Shown: piece after piece, positions 46,471-59,205 of the stretch | Layout: every line of letters starts with the position of its first letter | Numbering within the stretch: position 1 is the first letter of the stretch | Assembly (NCBI GenBank): GCA_002914845.1 | Contig: JXTC01000162.1 | Coordinates: 1-64,000, forward strand | Origin: Trema orientale | Taxonomy: Eukaryota > Streptophyta > Magnoliopsida > Rosales > Cannabaceae | Length of the DNA stretch: 64,000 nucleotides | Direction of reading: 5' to 3' | Notes under the pieces: generated by a model | The model's input: only the letters and a program-made list of their open reading frames with translations | Databases searched by the model: none | What the model was told of the DNA's origin: nothing | Program-made: the position numbers and the translations under genes

Positions 46471-47000
46471 ACTAAAATATCATTAAACATAAATTCAGAA
46501 TAGTAAACATGATGCATAATGCATATGTAAACAAAAACAAAATACTAATACCACGATTGAACAATCAACACAAAAAATGTACTGCCATGGGGTAGGTCAC
46601 ATTTTTCTAATTGAATCGAGACTTTCTCAATTAATAAATGTCAACAAAATATCTCATATTTTCCATATTTATTAATTACCTTTTTATTTAATCAAGATAT
46701 AATTAATATATTTAATTATACTCTTATGAGTATGACCTACTATTTTAGATTCTATGGACTTAACTCAAAATTGTCACAGTAGGGTAAGACAATTTTAAAA
46801 TACATCTTGAAATCCTATCTCAAAGAAGTCAACCTTAGTATTAATTTAAATTGACACCCTCCATAGGGACGACGAAATCTAAGCATCATGAAGTGCCTCT
46901 TAAATCTTACGGTGTTGTACTAACAGTGGAGACCAAAGGTTATATTATCATATTACTTACTCCTACTCATTATTTGAAATATATATAAATAAAGTTGTTA
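46471..47000. other. Gene-free stretch, probably the upstream end of the second copia fossil
   Basis: A TGGTATTAGT-like word on the minus strand near 46,553 could be a primer-binding site remnant. No LTR boundary could be placed. Confidence 0.35.
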
Positions 47001-48971
47001 TTAAATGTAACATCTCCCAATTTCATACACGTACGTAAGGTTATTTATATAAATAATTAGTGAGATCGGGAGACCCTACTAGACTAAGATTAATAAAATA
47101 GTGGAAAATTAAAACTTTTTCAGCTTTCTAGAAATGCAAAGAAAAACTCCATTGATAAGTTTACATAGTGTAACGCATAGACATAAATACACTGACAAAG
47201 TGGACCGCTTGTACAAATATACATAATATACACACACTCAAAATAAATACAAAATCTGCTACAAGAAAACCACAGCGTCAAAATGCTCATATACGCAAGC
47301 CATGGTCAGAAAGTCGGTACTCCTCCTCCAAACTCGCAAATCATTAGTACCCTCTGCAATGTAAGAATATGAAACTCAGTAAGTAATGTAGGTAGATGTA
47401 GAGTGCATATAATATGAGACAGATAATTGCATGGTTGGATCCCTATATATATTGTATTGCGTGACAAGACTGTGAATCGTTTACTGAGCCACTCAGAGAA
47501 CATATAACATATCATGAGCTATATGGAAGTCTCGAGTCCTAGAGGATCCCCTCTGTGTACAACAGAGATCCACCTTATACCACTGTCAGAGTGTTCCTGA
47601 AGACACCATAGTATCTCTGAAAAGACCAAAGTGTTCCCGAAGAAACCAGAGCATCTCCAAAGGTACTATATCATATATTTGGGTGCTGGCCTGCCACACC
47701 CTATTCACTAATACTCGTCAAACAATATAAATATACCACGTATTCATGTCTCATACAAAGCTAAATACTAGATATGTATATACACATATGCACAAATTCT
47801 ATATCCACATATTCTACAGATTCACAGAAACAAAGAATTTCTTACATTGTAAGTGTGACGTTACTTACACTAGATCTGAGCTTTCTAAGTCTTGATCTAT
47901 GAAATGCTCTTTACTCACGATACAAGCATCGTATTCCTAATATTTTGCAATAACATACCCATCTGATTATTACAAAAGTGATTATATAAAAATTAGTATT
48001 TAAAATCTAGCTTAAATACCTTATTACATAATTCTAAATAAGAAAATACAAACAACAGGAATTTAAAATTTAACAAAAATAAAAGAACAAGTTATTAATA
48101 TTATGAATTATGTATACAAGGATACATTATAAACTAGGACAATGACTATAAATTTGTTTCTATGTGTGAAAAGTATCCACTTTGCATATAATTAAATATC
48201 GGGTCTGTACAAATATAGAATTCTAATCTTATTTCTAATTCTCATATTAAAGTAAGAAAGAACAAGCAACTCGGTGGGTATATTATTCCCCAAACTATAA
48301 TCATCCAACTTTTAGGCAAGTTGTAATAAAATTAATTCCATATAATATAAACAAGAATCTTCTGCATGTGTAATTATATATATGAATGGCTAAGAAATAA
48401 AGTTTTATGTATGAATCAATTAAAAGTAGTAGATAAAGCTCTATAATCAAACATATTAATATAGATAAAATTTCAAACACATATAGCTAGATAATATCTA
48501 TATTAGAAGTATTCTAAACCAAATAATCAATATACACGGCACCACTCAACTATATATAAAAGAAAAATATACATGCTGAAACCATAATCAAGAAAGAAGA
48601 TTTTTCAAGGTACCTGGACTTAATATAAGAGATTCTTGATTGCGTTTTCCCTCAACAAGAGTTTACTGAGATTATTTCTAACATAGCTAAAATGACGTGT
48701 GGAGACTAGAAGGGAAACAGAAGGAAAAAAAATGAGAGAGAGATGGAGCTAAAACAAGCTAGCGGTACTCAGAGAATGTCAAAATAAAGCACTATATAAT
48801 TTGTACTTAGCAAATACAATTGCCGACCTTACTAAGTCGGTGGCAGCTTATCACGTAAAATGATAATAGTAATAATAATAATGATGATGATGATGTAAAA
48901 GCTTGGTGTAATAGAAATAAAATAAGATACTATGCTAGAATTACCAAAGTAGGTAAAAATACACACGTATA

Positions 48972-49679
48972 TAGGGGTGGCAATTTAGGTCATGACACGA
49001 TAATACGACTCGAAAATGACACGAAGGTAGCGGGTTTGGATTTGTCTTAAATAGGTACAGGTTAAAACAGGTTAAACCCGATTAAACACGATTAAATAAT
49101 AGGTCATTAGCAGGTTAACCTATTAAACTGGAAATTGACTCGTTTAACACGATTAAATTTTTTGAGACATTGTATTATCTCATGTGTACCAAGACTTAAA
49201 ACTTCCCTTATGTTTTATGTACTAAAACTTGAAAGTTTTATTTTGATTTTAAACTTTGGATTGTGTGTTATATTTATTTGATTATGGTTGCTTGGTTATA
49301 TTAAAAATATAAAATAAGTTAATAGATTATATCAAGTTATATTGAAAATGTAAAATAGGTTAACATGTTAAAATTAATAGGTTAATACGTTATGTCAAGT
49401 TGAACCAAATACAATATATTTCATGTTAACATGTTAAATTGAGTTCAATTAACGGGTTAATAGTATACAGGTTGGCAGATCGTGTTACGTTGGATACGAT
49501 CTAAATATGACCTACTTAAATAACGTGTTAAATGTGTCGCTCACAGGTTAACCTATTTATTTAGCGTGTCGGGTGTAGGTTTACAAATCATGACACGAAT
49601 AATAAACGTGTCGGATTTGGGTTTGGTAATTGTTCGTTATATATATGCCTCAACACGGCAACACAAATTGCCACCCCTA
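48972..49679. mobile_element. Non-autonomous hAT element (708 bp)
   Basis: Termini TAGGGGTGGCAATTT and AAATTGCCACCCCTA are perfect inverted repeats, flanked by CACGTATA on both sides (48,964-48,971 and 49,680-49,687). An 8 bp target duplication and GGGTGGCAA ends are typical of hAT. The interior is rich in GTTAAACCCG/GATTAAACACG repeats and has no transposase. Confidence 0.92.
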
Positions 49680-49892
49680 CACGTATATATATGAATGTCA
49701 ATTTTGATAATTGCTTATTTCCAAAATAGGTATTGTGAGAATAATTTTCAAAAGAATAATAGAATTAATACACATCAAACTTGTACCAATGAGATTTCCT
49801 CAAGTATTTCACTGTAAAATTTCTTATATGATAAAATTTGTATAAATAATTAAAATGTTAAAACAAGTTCTCAAAATGGTATGTGCACGTGA

Positions 49893-51547
49893 TGCTGGTG
49901 TTTACTGGAATAAATTTCTGGAAAATATTTTCATAAAATCATTTTCAAGAACACCATAGTTTTGTAAAATCAAGAGACGCAGCAGAATTGGTCGTTTAAA
50001 ATTTTTCTTTTTACAAAATGTTTCGGATCGTGATCTAACATAAATTAACTCTTAATCTAGACAAAAACAATACCCGGATTCGCTCCACAACCTTCTCGTC
50101 TTTCCGTCTATTCTCGAAACCCGTTTGATTGATCCAGTGGGTGGTCACCTTCTTGATTTCCAACAAAGAGATCCACAGAAGAACAAGAAGAAAATCTCCT
50201 TGAACCGATTTCTCTGGGATGGCCGAAAAACACCAAGAATGATGAACCCCTAGTGCTGGCCGATTTTTCTCTCTCCCTTTTTCTCCCTGTTGTGCGTGTA
50301 ACACTCTCTTTTTCAAGGGATGTTTCGCGTGTTGTGTATATTGTGTAGTTAGAGAACTTTTCTCTTAACTATAGAGAGATTAGTAAACCCTAATGGGCTT
50401 ATTGGGCTTGTTGGGCTCAACTGATCATCAAATAACTATTGGGCTTTAATTTGAGCTAGACAGGGGACCAGATGGATCCATAAAGCCCAAGCTCCAATGG
50501 ACCATATACCCACTATCATAATTAACTCTTAATTATGATTGGGCCTTGTCCAATAATATTAGGGCACACCACTATAGGCCCAATATTGAACTCTTGGACT
50601 AAATGTCATTTATTTTTTTGTGAAGCTCATTAACAATTAATTAGCTTGATCCATTTAACATATACTATACCTGCAAACATACCCCCGATGCAATGTCATA
50701 CTAGTAGGGTGAAATTACCGTATTACCCTTCTAGTACATATTTACCTTTGAGTTACCATTTTTCATCTAATGGATAAAAGTTGACTACGGTGTTTGTATC
50801 TGCTCATAGTAACACAGTCAAATTCACATAGTGAATACCGGGGCTCTGGTTTATATTATCCAAGTACTTGAAAAAACTCAAAGTGACATTATATGCATGG
50901 TGTCCATTATGAGAAACGTTCTACACATTTCATATACCTTATCTTCCAAGATACCGGAGTTCGAACCATAAATCGGAACTAGTCCTTTAGTAATTCAAAA
51001 AGACAAAACACATGAAAATAAGTTCGTTAATCACTAGGATTAAGGTCTTCTACAATAGCGCTAGATTAGTGAAATTAGAAATTTGAGCTACTGCACTTAA
51101 CCTCAAATTCTAATTTACTAGGTCCTGTTCGATGCTGTTATAACTTTCTTATAACACACTAGTGTTTCTATCCGAAGACTCACTTCAATAATTAGAGACT
51201 TCATTAATTAAATAAACAACACTACATTATATAGCATAGTAAAGTATTCCATCTTCAATATGCAGAATGCGAACAATTTAATTTAGACATAATGAAATAA
51301 AGAATATAATGTCTCCCACATATGAACTCATCATACGAATAATTCTTTATTACTCATTTCTTGTCTTGGAATCTTATAGATGTTTGCATAAAATAAACAT
51401 ACACATCACAAGTATATCAATGGGTCATAAATGAAATAGAAATTCACAACATAGAATTTATTAATAATAAATAGATACTAAATAATCCAGTAAATATTGT
51501 TTATAATGTCTAAATAATAAACTGCTTTATAGGACATTATTCCAACA
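49893..51547 (-). mobile_element. Copia-type solo LTR, copy 2
   Basis: 1,655 bp with TG...CA ends (TGCTGGTGTTTACTGG ... TATTCCAACA) and a perfect 5 bp target duplication CGTGA (49,888-49,892 and 51,548-51,552). On the minus strand it begins TGTTGGAATAATGTCC, the common copia LTR start. The open frames inside it (50,035-50,316 and others) are chance. Confidence 0.88.
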
Positions 51548-51640
51548 CGTGACACTTAAAAAAATATTGTACAATTAAGTTATTATTGACTCTTTAATTT
51601 TGTGAGGAATGGATGTCATTTGGGAATTCGGGATATCACA

Positions 51641-52377
51641 TCAAATATAATAACTTAGATTTATTAAATCCTATAGAAATCTAAACAATTTAATTTCTAG
51701 GATATTATAGAATCAAATCCTATTTAATAATGTGCCGGATTTTCTAAAAACTTAATTTATTATTAATGACTATGCTACCCTGTATAAACTATTTTATAAA
51801 AATAGCATAGTTTTTTTTAAAAAAAAAGTGATACTATTAAGTTTTAACTAATTTAAAATTAATTCAAATTATGTATTCAAGATTATGCAAATTCTCAAAA
51901 AAAAAAAAAAAGCCAATCTTAAACAAAATTAATCTAATTAATTTCTCAATGTGCATAATAAAAACTTTTGTTCTATAAAAACAATTTCACGAATAAAGAT
52001 GTATGTACATGTATGCATGTTATCAAAATATTTCGTATATATATTTTCTATTCTAGATGACATATTATATGTATGATCATAACATATAATTATCAACCAT
52101 AAAATTAAAAAAAAAATTGAGATCTAGGCCAAGTGGCATTGGATAATACATAACTAGGAAAAGAAAAACATATACTACCAAAAATTAAGAAAATCCTAAA
52201 ACTAGACTATAATAGATCTAGCCCTTGAAAGTTTCTTCATCTGGTAAAAGTTGGCCGCCACGTGGTAGAGTTGGCACATAGGTTATCGGCCCAGGTAATG
52301 ATTTTAGTTTTCTTCATTCTCCTCCTAAGATCTCCATCAAAAGATCATTTATATATTTAGTAGTGATTCTAGTTTTC
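51641..52377. other. Gene-free AT-rich DNA
   Basis: No coding homology, RNA gene or element end recognised. Confidence 0.5.
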
Positions 52378-53903
52378 CTGGCCCACTTGCTATCTCGTTT
52401 TCACCTCTTGTGGGTTCAATCACCCCTTGGACGATATCACAGAACCATCTGTGAACAAGTCATTGTCTTGATTCATAAACAGACAAATGAGAGTCGCCGT
52501 TTTCTATATAATGTTTCCTTGCCCCCTCCACTTCCTTTTTTAACACGTTAATCATTTGTCTTGACCATCTTTTTTGGCCTCTAATCATACTCACACAATT
52601 AAAGGGGTTGAAGTTATAATTGTTAAATTGGCCCAAATTCTTACTCATAGTCTAAGCTTTGAATCTCAAAAGAGCCTTATAGTTGATTTCTTTTTTTTTT
52701 TTTTTACCAAGCCTTATAGTTGATTTCTATTTAGTCAGTTTAGATGAAATTATAAATCTCTAATGTGAATCTCGTTTTCATCCACCAGTCAATGAACACT
52801 TGTTCTCTATCAATAATATAGAGGAACCATCATATGGTACAGTGGAAAGTGATGTGTATGATAATCAAAAAGTTTTATACACAAATAGAACCTTAAGATC
52901 AATATAGCTTTGTTATTTTAATACATAGAATAAAAACAGTTTTTAGATAAAAGTAAGAACACTCTAACATTTTTGTTTTAGAATTTCCTTAGTTGATGAT
53001 GAGGTTATACTATACTACAATTATGAGACTACGATCATCATCACCAAGCCTCCACACCAAAGAACTAGCTAGAGAGTATGCTCTTAATAATCACAATCTT
53101 ATTATTTTTTTACACACTCTAGAATTCTTGCTATTGGTCTCAACACATGAAATAGCAACAAGATAGTTAAGAGAGAGAGAGGAAAGAACCACACATTAAA
53201 AATTTCAAAAAAAATAAAAGAAGTTTTACCAACCCCTAGTACGGTCTCTCTCATAGTTTTTAACGTGTAGGAGAAAGAAATTAGGTTTACTAATTTTCTC
53301 GAACTTTTACACATATAAAACTATTTTCTAAATTAAAAAATTGGCAAATTAATGTAATATTAATATCATATCACCTTAAATAAGAAAAATAATTTTAATT
53401 CTATTATACATATTATCAAAACACGCACATATGAGAAAGAAGGTTTTCTCTGCTCTTTAACTTGTAAAATATTTTCTAACTAATTTTTAAACAATTTAAA
53501 TTCATGTAAAAGACAATATATTTCTAATTAAATTTTAAAAATTTAAAATCATGTAAAAACAACATATTTCACTCAAATAGGAAAATAAAATCCCTTCATC
53601 TCAGGCTAGGATTTATACGTATATTGCTAAAATAAAAAAATTTAACACAATGACTTCCTATTTAAGTGAAATATCTTTCTTTCCTCTTTGGATTCATCTA
53701 TTTCATTATATAGTTAATTTCATATTTTTTTTTAATTTGAAAAAACAAAACAAAACACTCTTTATAGGAGTCTTACACGTTTAAAGGAAAAATAAATTCC
53801 TTAATTTCGAGTCCTATTCGTTTAAAGGAAAAATAAATTCCTTAATTTCTCTTCACTATTAATGGTAATGCTTGTCTTACACAAGTTAGTATTACCAAAA
53901 ATA
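52378..53903. repeat. 1.5 kb repeat unit, copy 2
   Basis: Uninterrupted copy of the unit at 38,394-41,378. At about 52,508 it carries the sequence CTATATAATGTTTCC, the empty site for the solo LTR present in copy 1. Confidence 0.8.
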
Positions 53904-54084
53904 AAACTATTTTTTTATCCAAAAAATTCAAATAATCAAAGGGGGATTATTAATTTTAACCATCTTTTAATACATGTGATGAAAAAAGGGACAACTTATA
54001 AACCATTTACAAAAGTAGTACTTTTCTTACCATATCATTTAGTGAATAGTTCGAAGTTCCAAAATTAACCCTGACTCGACCCAA

Positions 54085-54420
54085 ATCAAAAAAATCAAAA
54101 GTGACGGAAGCAGCGCTGGGAAGGTAGCTGATCATATTCGACTAGGGTCAAAATTGTTCGACTACAGTCAGACGTCAGTCGAACTCTGGTCAAAAATTTA
54201 GACCACTGGTTTCCAACCCAGTCAAATTATTCTACTACGGTCGAACGGTGGTTTGACCCTAGTCGAAAAATTTTCGACTAGAGTCGAAATTTCTCGGCCA
54301 CCGTTCGAAAAATGATCAGAATAATCGGGAGAGGCAGCCGAACAAGTTCGATCATAGTCAAAATTTTTCGACCCCAGTCGAGCAGATGCGCCACCGCCAG
54401 AGTCAGGATCGGGATCGATG
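54085..54420. repeat. TTCGAC/GTCGAA dyad array
   Basis: About 335 bp in which TTCGACTAGGGTC, TTCGACTACAGTC, GTCGAACTCTGGTC, TTCGACTAGAGTCGAA and similar words alternate every 10-25 bp. It is much richer in C, G and CpG than its surroundings. The design resembles the TTGAC/GTCAA arrays of the MULE but with a TCGAC core. Confidence 0.75.
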
Positions 54421-54429
54421 ATGGTGGCG

Positions 54430-55390
54430 AAAGTAGTTTGAAGTTTGTTAAAGAAATAGAGTATCTAAGTAATATTACATGTATGACATGATAATTGAGG
54501 TTAGTTTTGAAAACATTAGTGAGTGAGTCCCATATTTCATCACAAGGATTTAGCAGACCCCTTAGATGTAAATTCTCCATAATTAAATTATGAAATAATA
54601 GAATTAATTTATTTAATAAATCATAATTTTCCAAATAGAAAATAACAAAAGATAATCAAATTATCTTTTATGCTTATATGTGTAACACAAAGAAAATATC
54701 TTTGTGTTTCACACCCAATACAGCGTGGTTGGATACATTGTTTGTTGCTTTTTGAATAATAGGATTGAATAGATAAAAATAATAACATTTATTATTTATT
54801 ATAATATGACACATAAAATAATTAAATGCGTACCATTAACTTTAGTGTGACATAATTAATTAGAATTCAATAATTCTAAATTAATTATTAATACAAGAAA
54901 GTGACTATATAATAGGTTCAATATAGTGTTAATAAAGGTAGTTCAGGGACCTATAGACTTGTAATTTCAAGCTTCAATAAATTTGATAATTAATTAAATT
55001 CTTTAATTGAATTATCTAATTTATTAGTTCTAGTATTACTTCACTAACTGAAACTGTACTTTTGAAAGTTATAGTATAAATTACTTAAAGTAATCATAAA
55101 GTTTGTCCATTGATTTAATCATTACATACAGATCAATCCTCCATAAATGATTCGTAAATAGAGTTAGGCTTGTAATCTGTTATCGTCTCTAACTACTTCT
55201 TTATCCTTGAGTTCCCATGATTTTCTAATGAACAACAAATTCATGATCAAATCATGAATTGAAGGCTTTATCATTCAAGTACCAAATCGTTACTCAAGGG
55301 AATCATTTTTCTAACTTCCGTTAGGAAGGAATGGATTCCATATTGTAAATTAATATTCTCAGCAATCTATATTATCATACTTCCAACATA
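54430..55390 (-). mobile_element. Probable copia-type LTR remnant
   Basis: On the minus strand the high end starts TGTTGGAAGTATGATAATAT (55,388 inward), the usual form of a copia LTR start. The low end could not be placed. The Trp/Leu-rich frame at 54,278-54,634 falls in this stretch and has no recognised domain. Confidence 0.4.
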
Positions 55391-55820
55391 CAAAGATTTG
55401 GACCCGTATAAATACAGATATTACCGAATATATCAAAAAACATAAATGATTCTATCATTGAAGTAATACATCAAAAGACATAAATGATTCTATACATCAA
55501 TCCTCCATAAATAATTCTTAAATAAAGTTAGGCTTATAATCCATTATCCTTTCTAATTACTTCTTTATCCTTGAGTTCCATGATTTTTAATGGACAACAA
55601 ATTCATGATCAATTCAAGAATTGAGGGCTCTATCATTCAAGTACCAAATCGTTAATTACTCAAAGGAATCATTTTTCTAACTCTCATTAGGAAGAAATAG
55701 ATTTCATATTGTAAATTAATATTTCCAGCTATTTATATTATTATGTCTCTAACATACAAGGATTTAGTCCGATATAAACACAAATATTACCAAATACATC
55801 AAAAGACATAAAAACTTAAA
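55130..55820. repeat. Tandem duplication of about 360 bp, diverged
   Basis: 55,130-55,450 and 55,495-55,815 are alike (atcaatcctccataaat, cttctttatccttgagttcc, caagtaccaaatcgtta, catattgtaaattaatatt) with many differences. It spans the LTR-like boundary at 55,388, so the duplication came after that insertion. Confidence 0.8.
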
Positions 55821-55956
55821 CATGAGTCTATTAATTACTCAGGATTAAGATCGTTCTATATATGATCATCTGTTGATAAACTTGAAAATTTTCTTCTGTA
55901 ACGGATATTACCATATATATAAATTTATCTGGTCTAGTCTTATATAATCGTATTAT

Positions 55957-56122
55957 ATAAAAGGGTATGGATGTAGTTATACTGGTAAGACCAGTCCCGT
56001 TCATGTTTTGACCAACACAGGTTATATTCTGGCCAACACAGATTAGTTAAAATGTGATTTGTGTTGACCAAAACATGAATAGGACTGGTCTCCTCAAGGG
56101 GACTACATCCATGGCCTTATAG
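55957..56122. mobile_element. Foldback MITE of about 165 bp
   Basis: Arms GGGTATGGATGTAGT...AAGACCAGTCCCGTTCATGT and its near reverse complement (ending ACTACATCCATGGCCTTATA) pair over about 70 bp around a short loop. No coding capacity; superfamily not assigned. Confidence 0.7.
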
Positions 56123-56879
56123 AAAGTACCTCCATTTCATGTCGCTACATAAACATCGTGGATAAGACTGTTCTATTCTCAAAGGTAAAGGACCGTGCTA
56201 GTCATTTTTTTAGTTAAAGATCCGAACTTTAATAATTAATTAGGAACTAGTTTAAATTACATCCCTTAAACTTAATTATCTTGTTTATATAACTTTTATA
56301 CATACTAAATTTAATGTTACATTTATAATTAAAGAATTTTCATGATATTTATATATATATATATATATTATTATAAATAATATATGCAAGCAAATAGAAC
56401 AAAATTAACTATATTTATTTAATAGCAAATCATTGTTTACATCTTGCTCTTAAGGCAAAAACACTAACATAATATAAGTCTATCATTATTTCATTTTCTA
56501 CAATTGTGATCCTAAAAATAGATCATTATCCAATTTGATCAAGATCTAGAGGGGAGAAAAAAAAGGCATACGATAACATAAAGTGGGATAGAGAAAAAAT
56601 GATTTACAAGAAAGAACGTCTTTGTTCACAAGCTCAATCTAAACTGAATCTAATGGCTGAACTAGTCAAAGAATTGATCAAAATTGACGATTGTGTGAAC
56701 TAGACTTCTTGCTTGATCGAGGTCTTTTTCTCTTATCTTTGATTGTGTTTCTTCTATTATAATAAGAATATTATTATAACAAGAGAAGCCAATAAATGTA
56801 GCTGGCAAAATCAATAGCATTATTACATGGGGCAGAAAAAAACTAGAGTGAACATATGAACTAATCTGAATAGGATCAA
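56123..56879. other. Gene-free AT-rich DNA
   Basis: A (TA)n tract lies near 56,351-56,368. No coding homology recognised. Confidence 0.5.
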
Positions 56880-59030
56880 AGAAAATATCATATGCCTAAC
56901 TAATTATTTTAAAGAGTTTCATATCGTCGTTGTAAACGTCCTGGCAGATTTTATCCCAGAGTCTCCTATCATCTTCATTCTTCGTTCTTGTAGAGAAGAG
57001 GCCGAATCCCATAAAAATTTAAAAGAATTAATAGGGCAACAATAAATAAAGCAAGAGTACAAGAAATGCATATGCAAGTTACGAAAACCAAAACCATGTC
57101 CGAGTGGTGTTTGAGAGCATCCTTATAGTACGCTTTCTTAATATCATGACCAGAATTAGTTTAATTGATACCCCTGAAGTTATATTTATGTCAAGCATTT
57201 GACCAAAATATACAACATACTCAAATCCATAACTCCTAAACTCAACTAAGATAGGACATTGGCATCAAGTATGTGCACACAAAGATATGTCATTTGTTTT
57301 CAACAAAATTTCCAATCATGTAATGCAATGTGACCATAATAATATAGAAAAAAGTTGTTAACCAAGCAATAATTCAATTGCTAACTAAAACTCATGGTCA
57401 AGGTCATCATTTTATTCAATGCTTCAACAATAACTTACAAAATCATGTAGAAATCCAAGGCCATTCCTTTTACAGCTTCTTTTTCAACTATTTACGTATG
57501 CTTTCGAGCTTCCCTTAATTCTTCATTGCCCGTGAATCATAAAGAATCAGACCTTTGGATCTTCCTATGAGTTTTAAGGATGGAAATAAGCCTCTAAATA
57601 TCGTTGGTAGCTTGGTGATAATCTTTAATCAACTCGAGCAAGGTAGCTCTTCTAGAGAGTGCCTGTAGAAGGAAAACAAGTACTGAAAGAGAATGTAATT
57701 ATTTTTTTAAAGTTGAAAACAAAAACAAATGCATATAGATTTATGCAAAGACACAGATGTGCATTGGAATGATAAACATAAATATAGATATAATGGCATA
57801 TATCTGCATAATAGCCATCCAAGTAATGGCAATATTGCAATTAACACTAGCATCACAAATTTGATACAGACCCTACTGTGCTGCCGCATGACTACACAAA
57901 CAACGAGCAACAAAAATGGGGAGACCCAACACTGATAGATAGGGCTACATTGAAATGTTCCACTGCTTCCCTATGTTTTCCAGATTTCAAAGCATTTTCT
58001 TCTACATTCTTTTATAAACAAGAAAACAAAATTAAATAATACATTAATTTCCAGTCACAATCAGATCATCTCATAACTAGAATTACTTCAGAGGTTAAGT
58101 TTTAAAAGGTCTCAGATGGTGAAAGCTAGTGAAGCTGATGCGTCCATATCCTTACTTTAAGACCTAAAACTTTTGACTTATTAATCATAATATCAGAACT
58201 TTTAACGTACCTTTTTTTTTCTTTTTTGTTAGAAAGGATAAGCTCAATAACGGAGCCACATTGGGCCCATATGCCCTCTTCCCCCCTTCCCCCCACCCTA
58301 ACCTTTTAAAATTTTTATTTTTACCCTATATTTATTAAAATACTTAATTATATCTCTCATTTGTCCTTATAAATTTTGATTATTTAAAAATTTACCCATA
58401 TATCTCATAAAAAAATTCAACAATGCCCCTTATTTGCCCCATTTAATTTTATGATTTTTAGACTTTACTTGTATTATATTAGATACTTAATTTTTTTCAC
58501 ATTTTTATGAATAGTTTTTCATTAGACCTGACTTTAAAAAATCTTTTCATCATATATATATTACTCCATATTGATTATGTGCACTTTAGAAATACTATTT
58601 TTAGATTGCTCTGAAAATTATATTACTCAATCACATGTTCATTTGAAGAAATTAAAAAAAATAATATAAAAGCAAAAAGTAGGGGTAAAAAAACTAAATT
58701 TAGTATTAGATTTTATCCCCCTACCCCCGAAAAATTTTTCTAGCTTCGTCATTGAATAAGCTAATTAGATTTAAATGTACTTACTCATTTTTGATTGGTT
58801 CAATATGCTTCATTTTATCAAGTAATAAATGAGCAACCTCAAGCTTTCCTATATAAAAATTTGACTTTGATAAAATATACCACCTCTATAGCCTTACAGA
58901 TGGATAAGGATCAATTGGAGAATTATATAGATCTACTAACAGGCTCGCCATGAGAAAGTTATTCTCGGCAAACTATAAGCTCTTCTTATAGAATAATGGC
59001 CTCCTTATGCCTCTTCAACTACAAGATGTT
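56880..59030 (-). pseudogene. DnaJ/TPR protein pseudogene (Arabidopsis TPR16-like)
   Basis: Minus-strand pieces in protein order: about 59,025-58,840 (KRHKEAIIL; later VVYFIKVKFLYRKA, matching the SARLWRWHLISKSYFYLG block of the family), about 58,010-57,897 (ENALKSGKHREAVEHFNVAL, a TPR), 57,662-57,439 (ALSRRATLLELIKDYHQATN; then GNEELREARKHT, VKGMALDFYMIL, the lead-in to the J domain), about 57,005-56,880 (NEDDRRLWDKICQDVYNDDM, KLFKIIS, the J-domain tail). The exon carrying the HPD motif is not seen. Many in-frame stops are present (for example DI-stop-RL, FV-stop-SCG). The intact family member is a chaperone-type co-factor with N-terminal TPRs and a C-terminal J domain. Intron positions are kept, so it arose by DNA duplication rather than retroposition. 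Confidence 0.75.
58245..58754. mobile_element. hAT-like non-autonomous element in the DnaJ/TPR pseudogene
   Basis: Ends CAATAACGGAGCCA and CTAGCTTCGTCATTG are imperfect inverted repeats of the plant CAGTGGCGGAGCCA type. Flanks GATAAGCT (58,237-58,244) and AATAAGCT (58,755-58,762) form an 8 bp target duplication with one difference. C-rich interior near 58,280; no coding sequence. Confidence 0.7.
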
Positions 59031-59042
59031 CACCAAAAATTA

Positions 59043-59205
59043 GAACAAAACTATAAAAAATTGCTTATATGCAAGCATCTGAGCAAAACTATAAAAAAAT
59101 TGCTTGTATGCAAGCATCTAAAATTACGTAGTTTTTTTGTCCTAGAGTTCTAGTTAACTGAAATTGTATAGTTTTTCTATCCTAGAAGTCTAGTTGACCG
59201 AATGG
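59043..59205. repeat. Two neighbouring 40 bp tandem duplications
   Basis: AACTATAAAAAATTGCTTAT-type unit twice (about 59,048-59,117), then a GTAGTTTTTTTGTCCTAGAG-type unit twice (about 59,130-59,200). Confidence 0.75.

Larger units (their letters stand above)
47006..51640. mobile_element. Gypsy-type solo LTR carrying two nested insertions
   Basis: Starts TGTAACATCTCCCAATTTC (47,006) and ends GGGAATTCGGGATATCACA (51,640), with a nearly matching 5 bp flank (TTAAA and TCAAA). Without the two younger insertions and their target duplications it is about 2.25 kb, close to the 2.1 kb gypsy LTR at 30,950-33,070. No internal genes remain, as expected for a solo LTR left by LTR-LTR recombination. Confidence 0.65.

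Noticed and set aside
50035-50316. Minus-strand frame of 93 residues
   Set aside because: Inside the copia solo LTR; chance frame.
54278-54634. 118-residue minus-strand frame
   Set aside because: A weak gag-like word (EIWDSLTNVF) only; it overlaps the LTR remnant and the TCGAC array, so not called as a gene.
57652-57935. Three overlapping small frames
   Set aside because: They fall within the DnaJ/TPR pseudogene and its intron; none follows the family frame.
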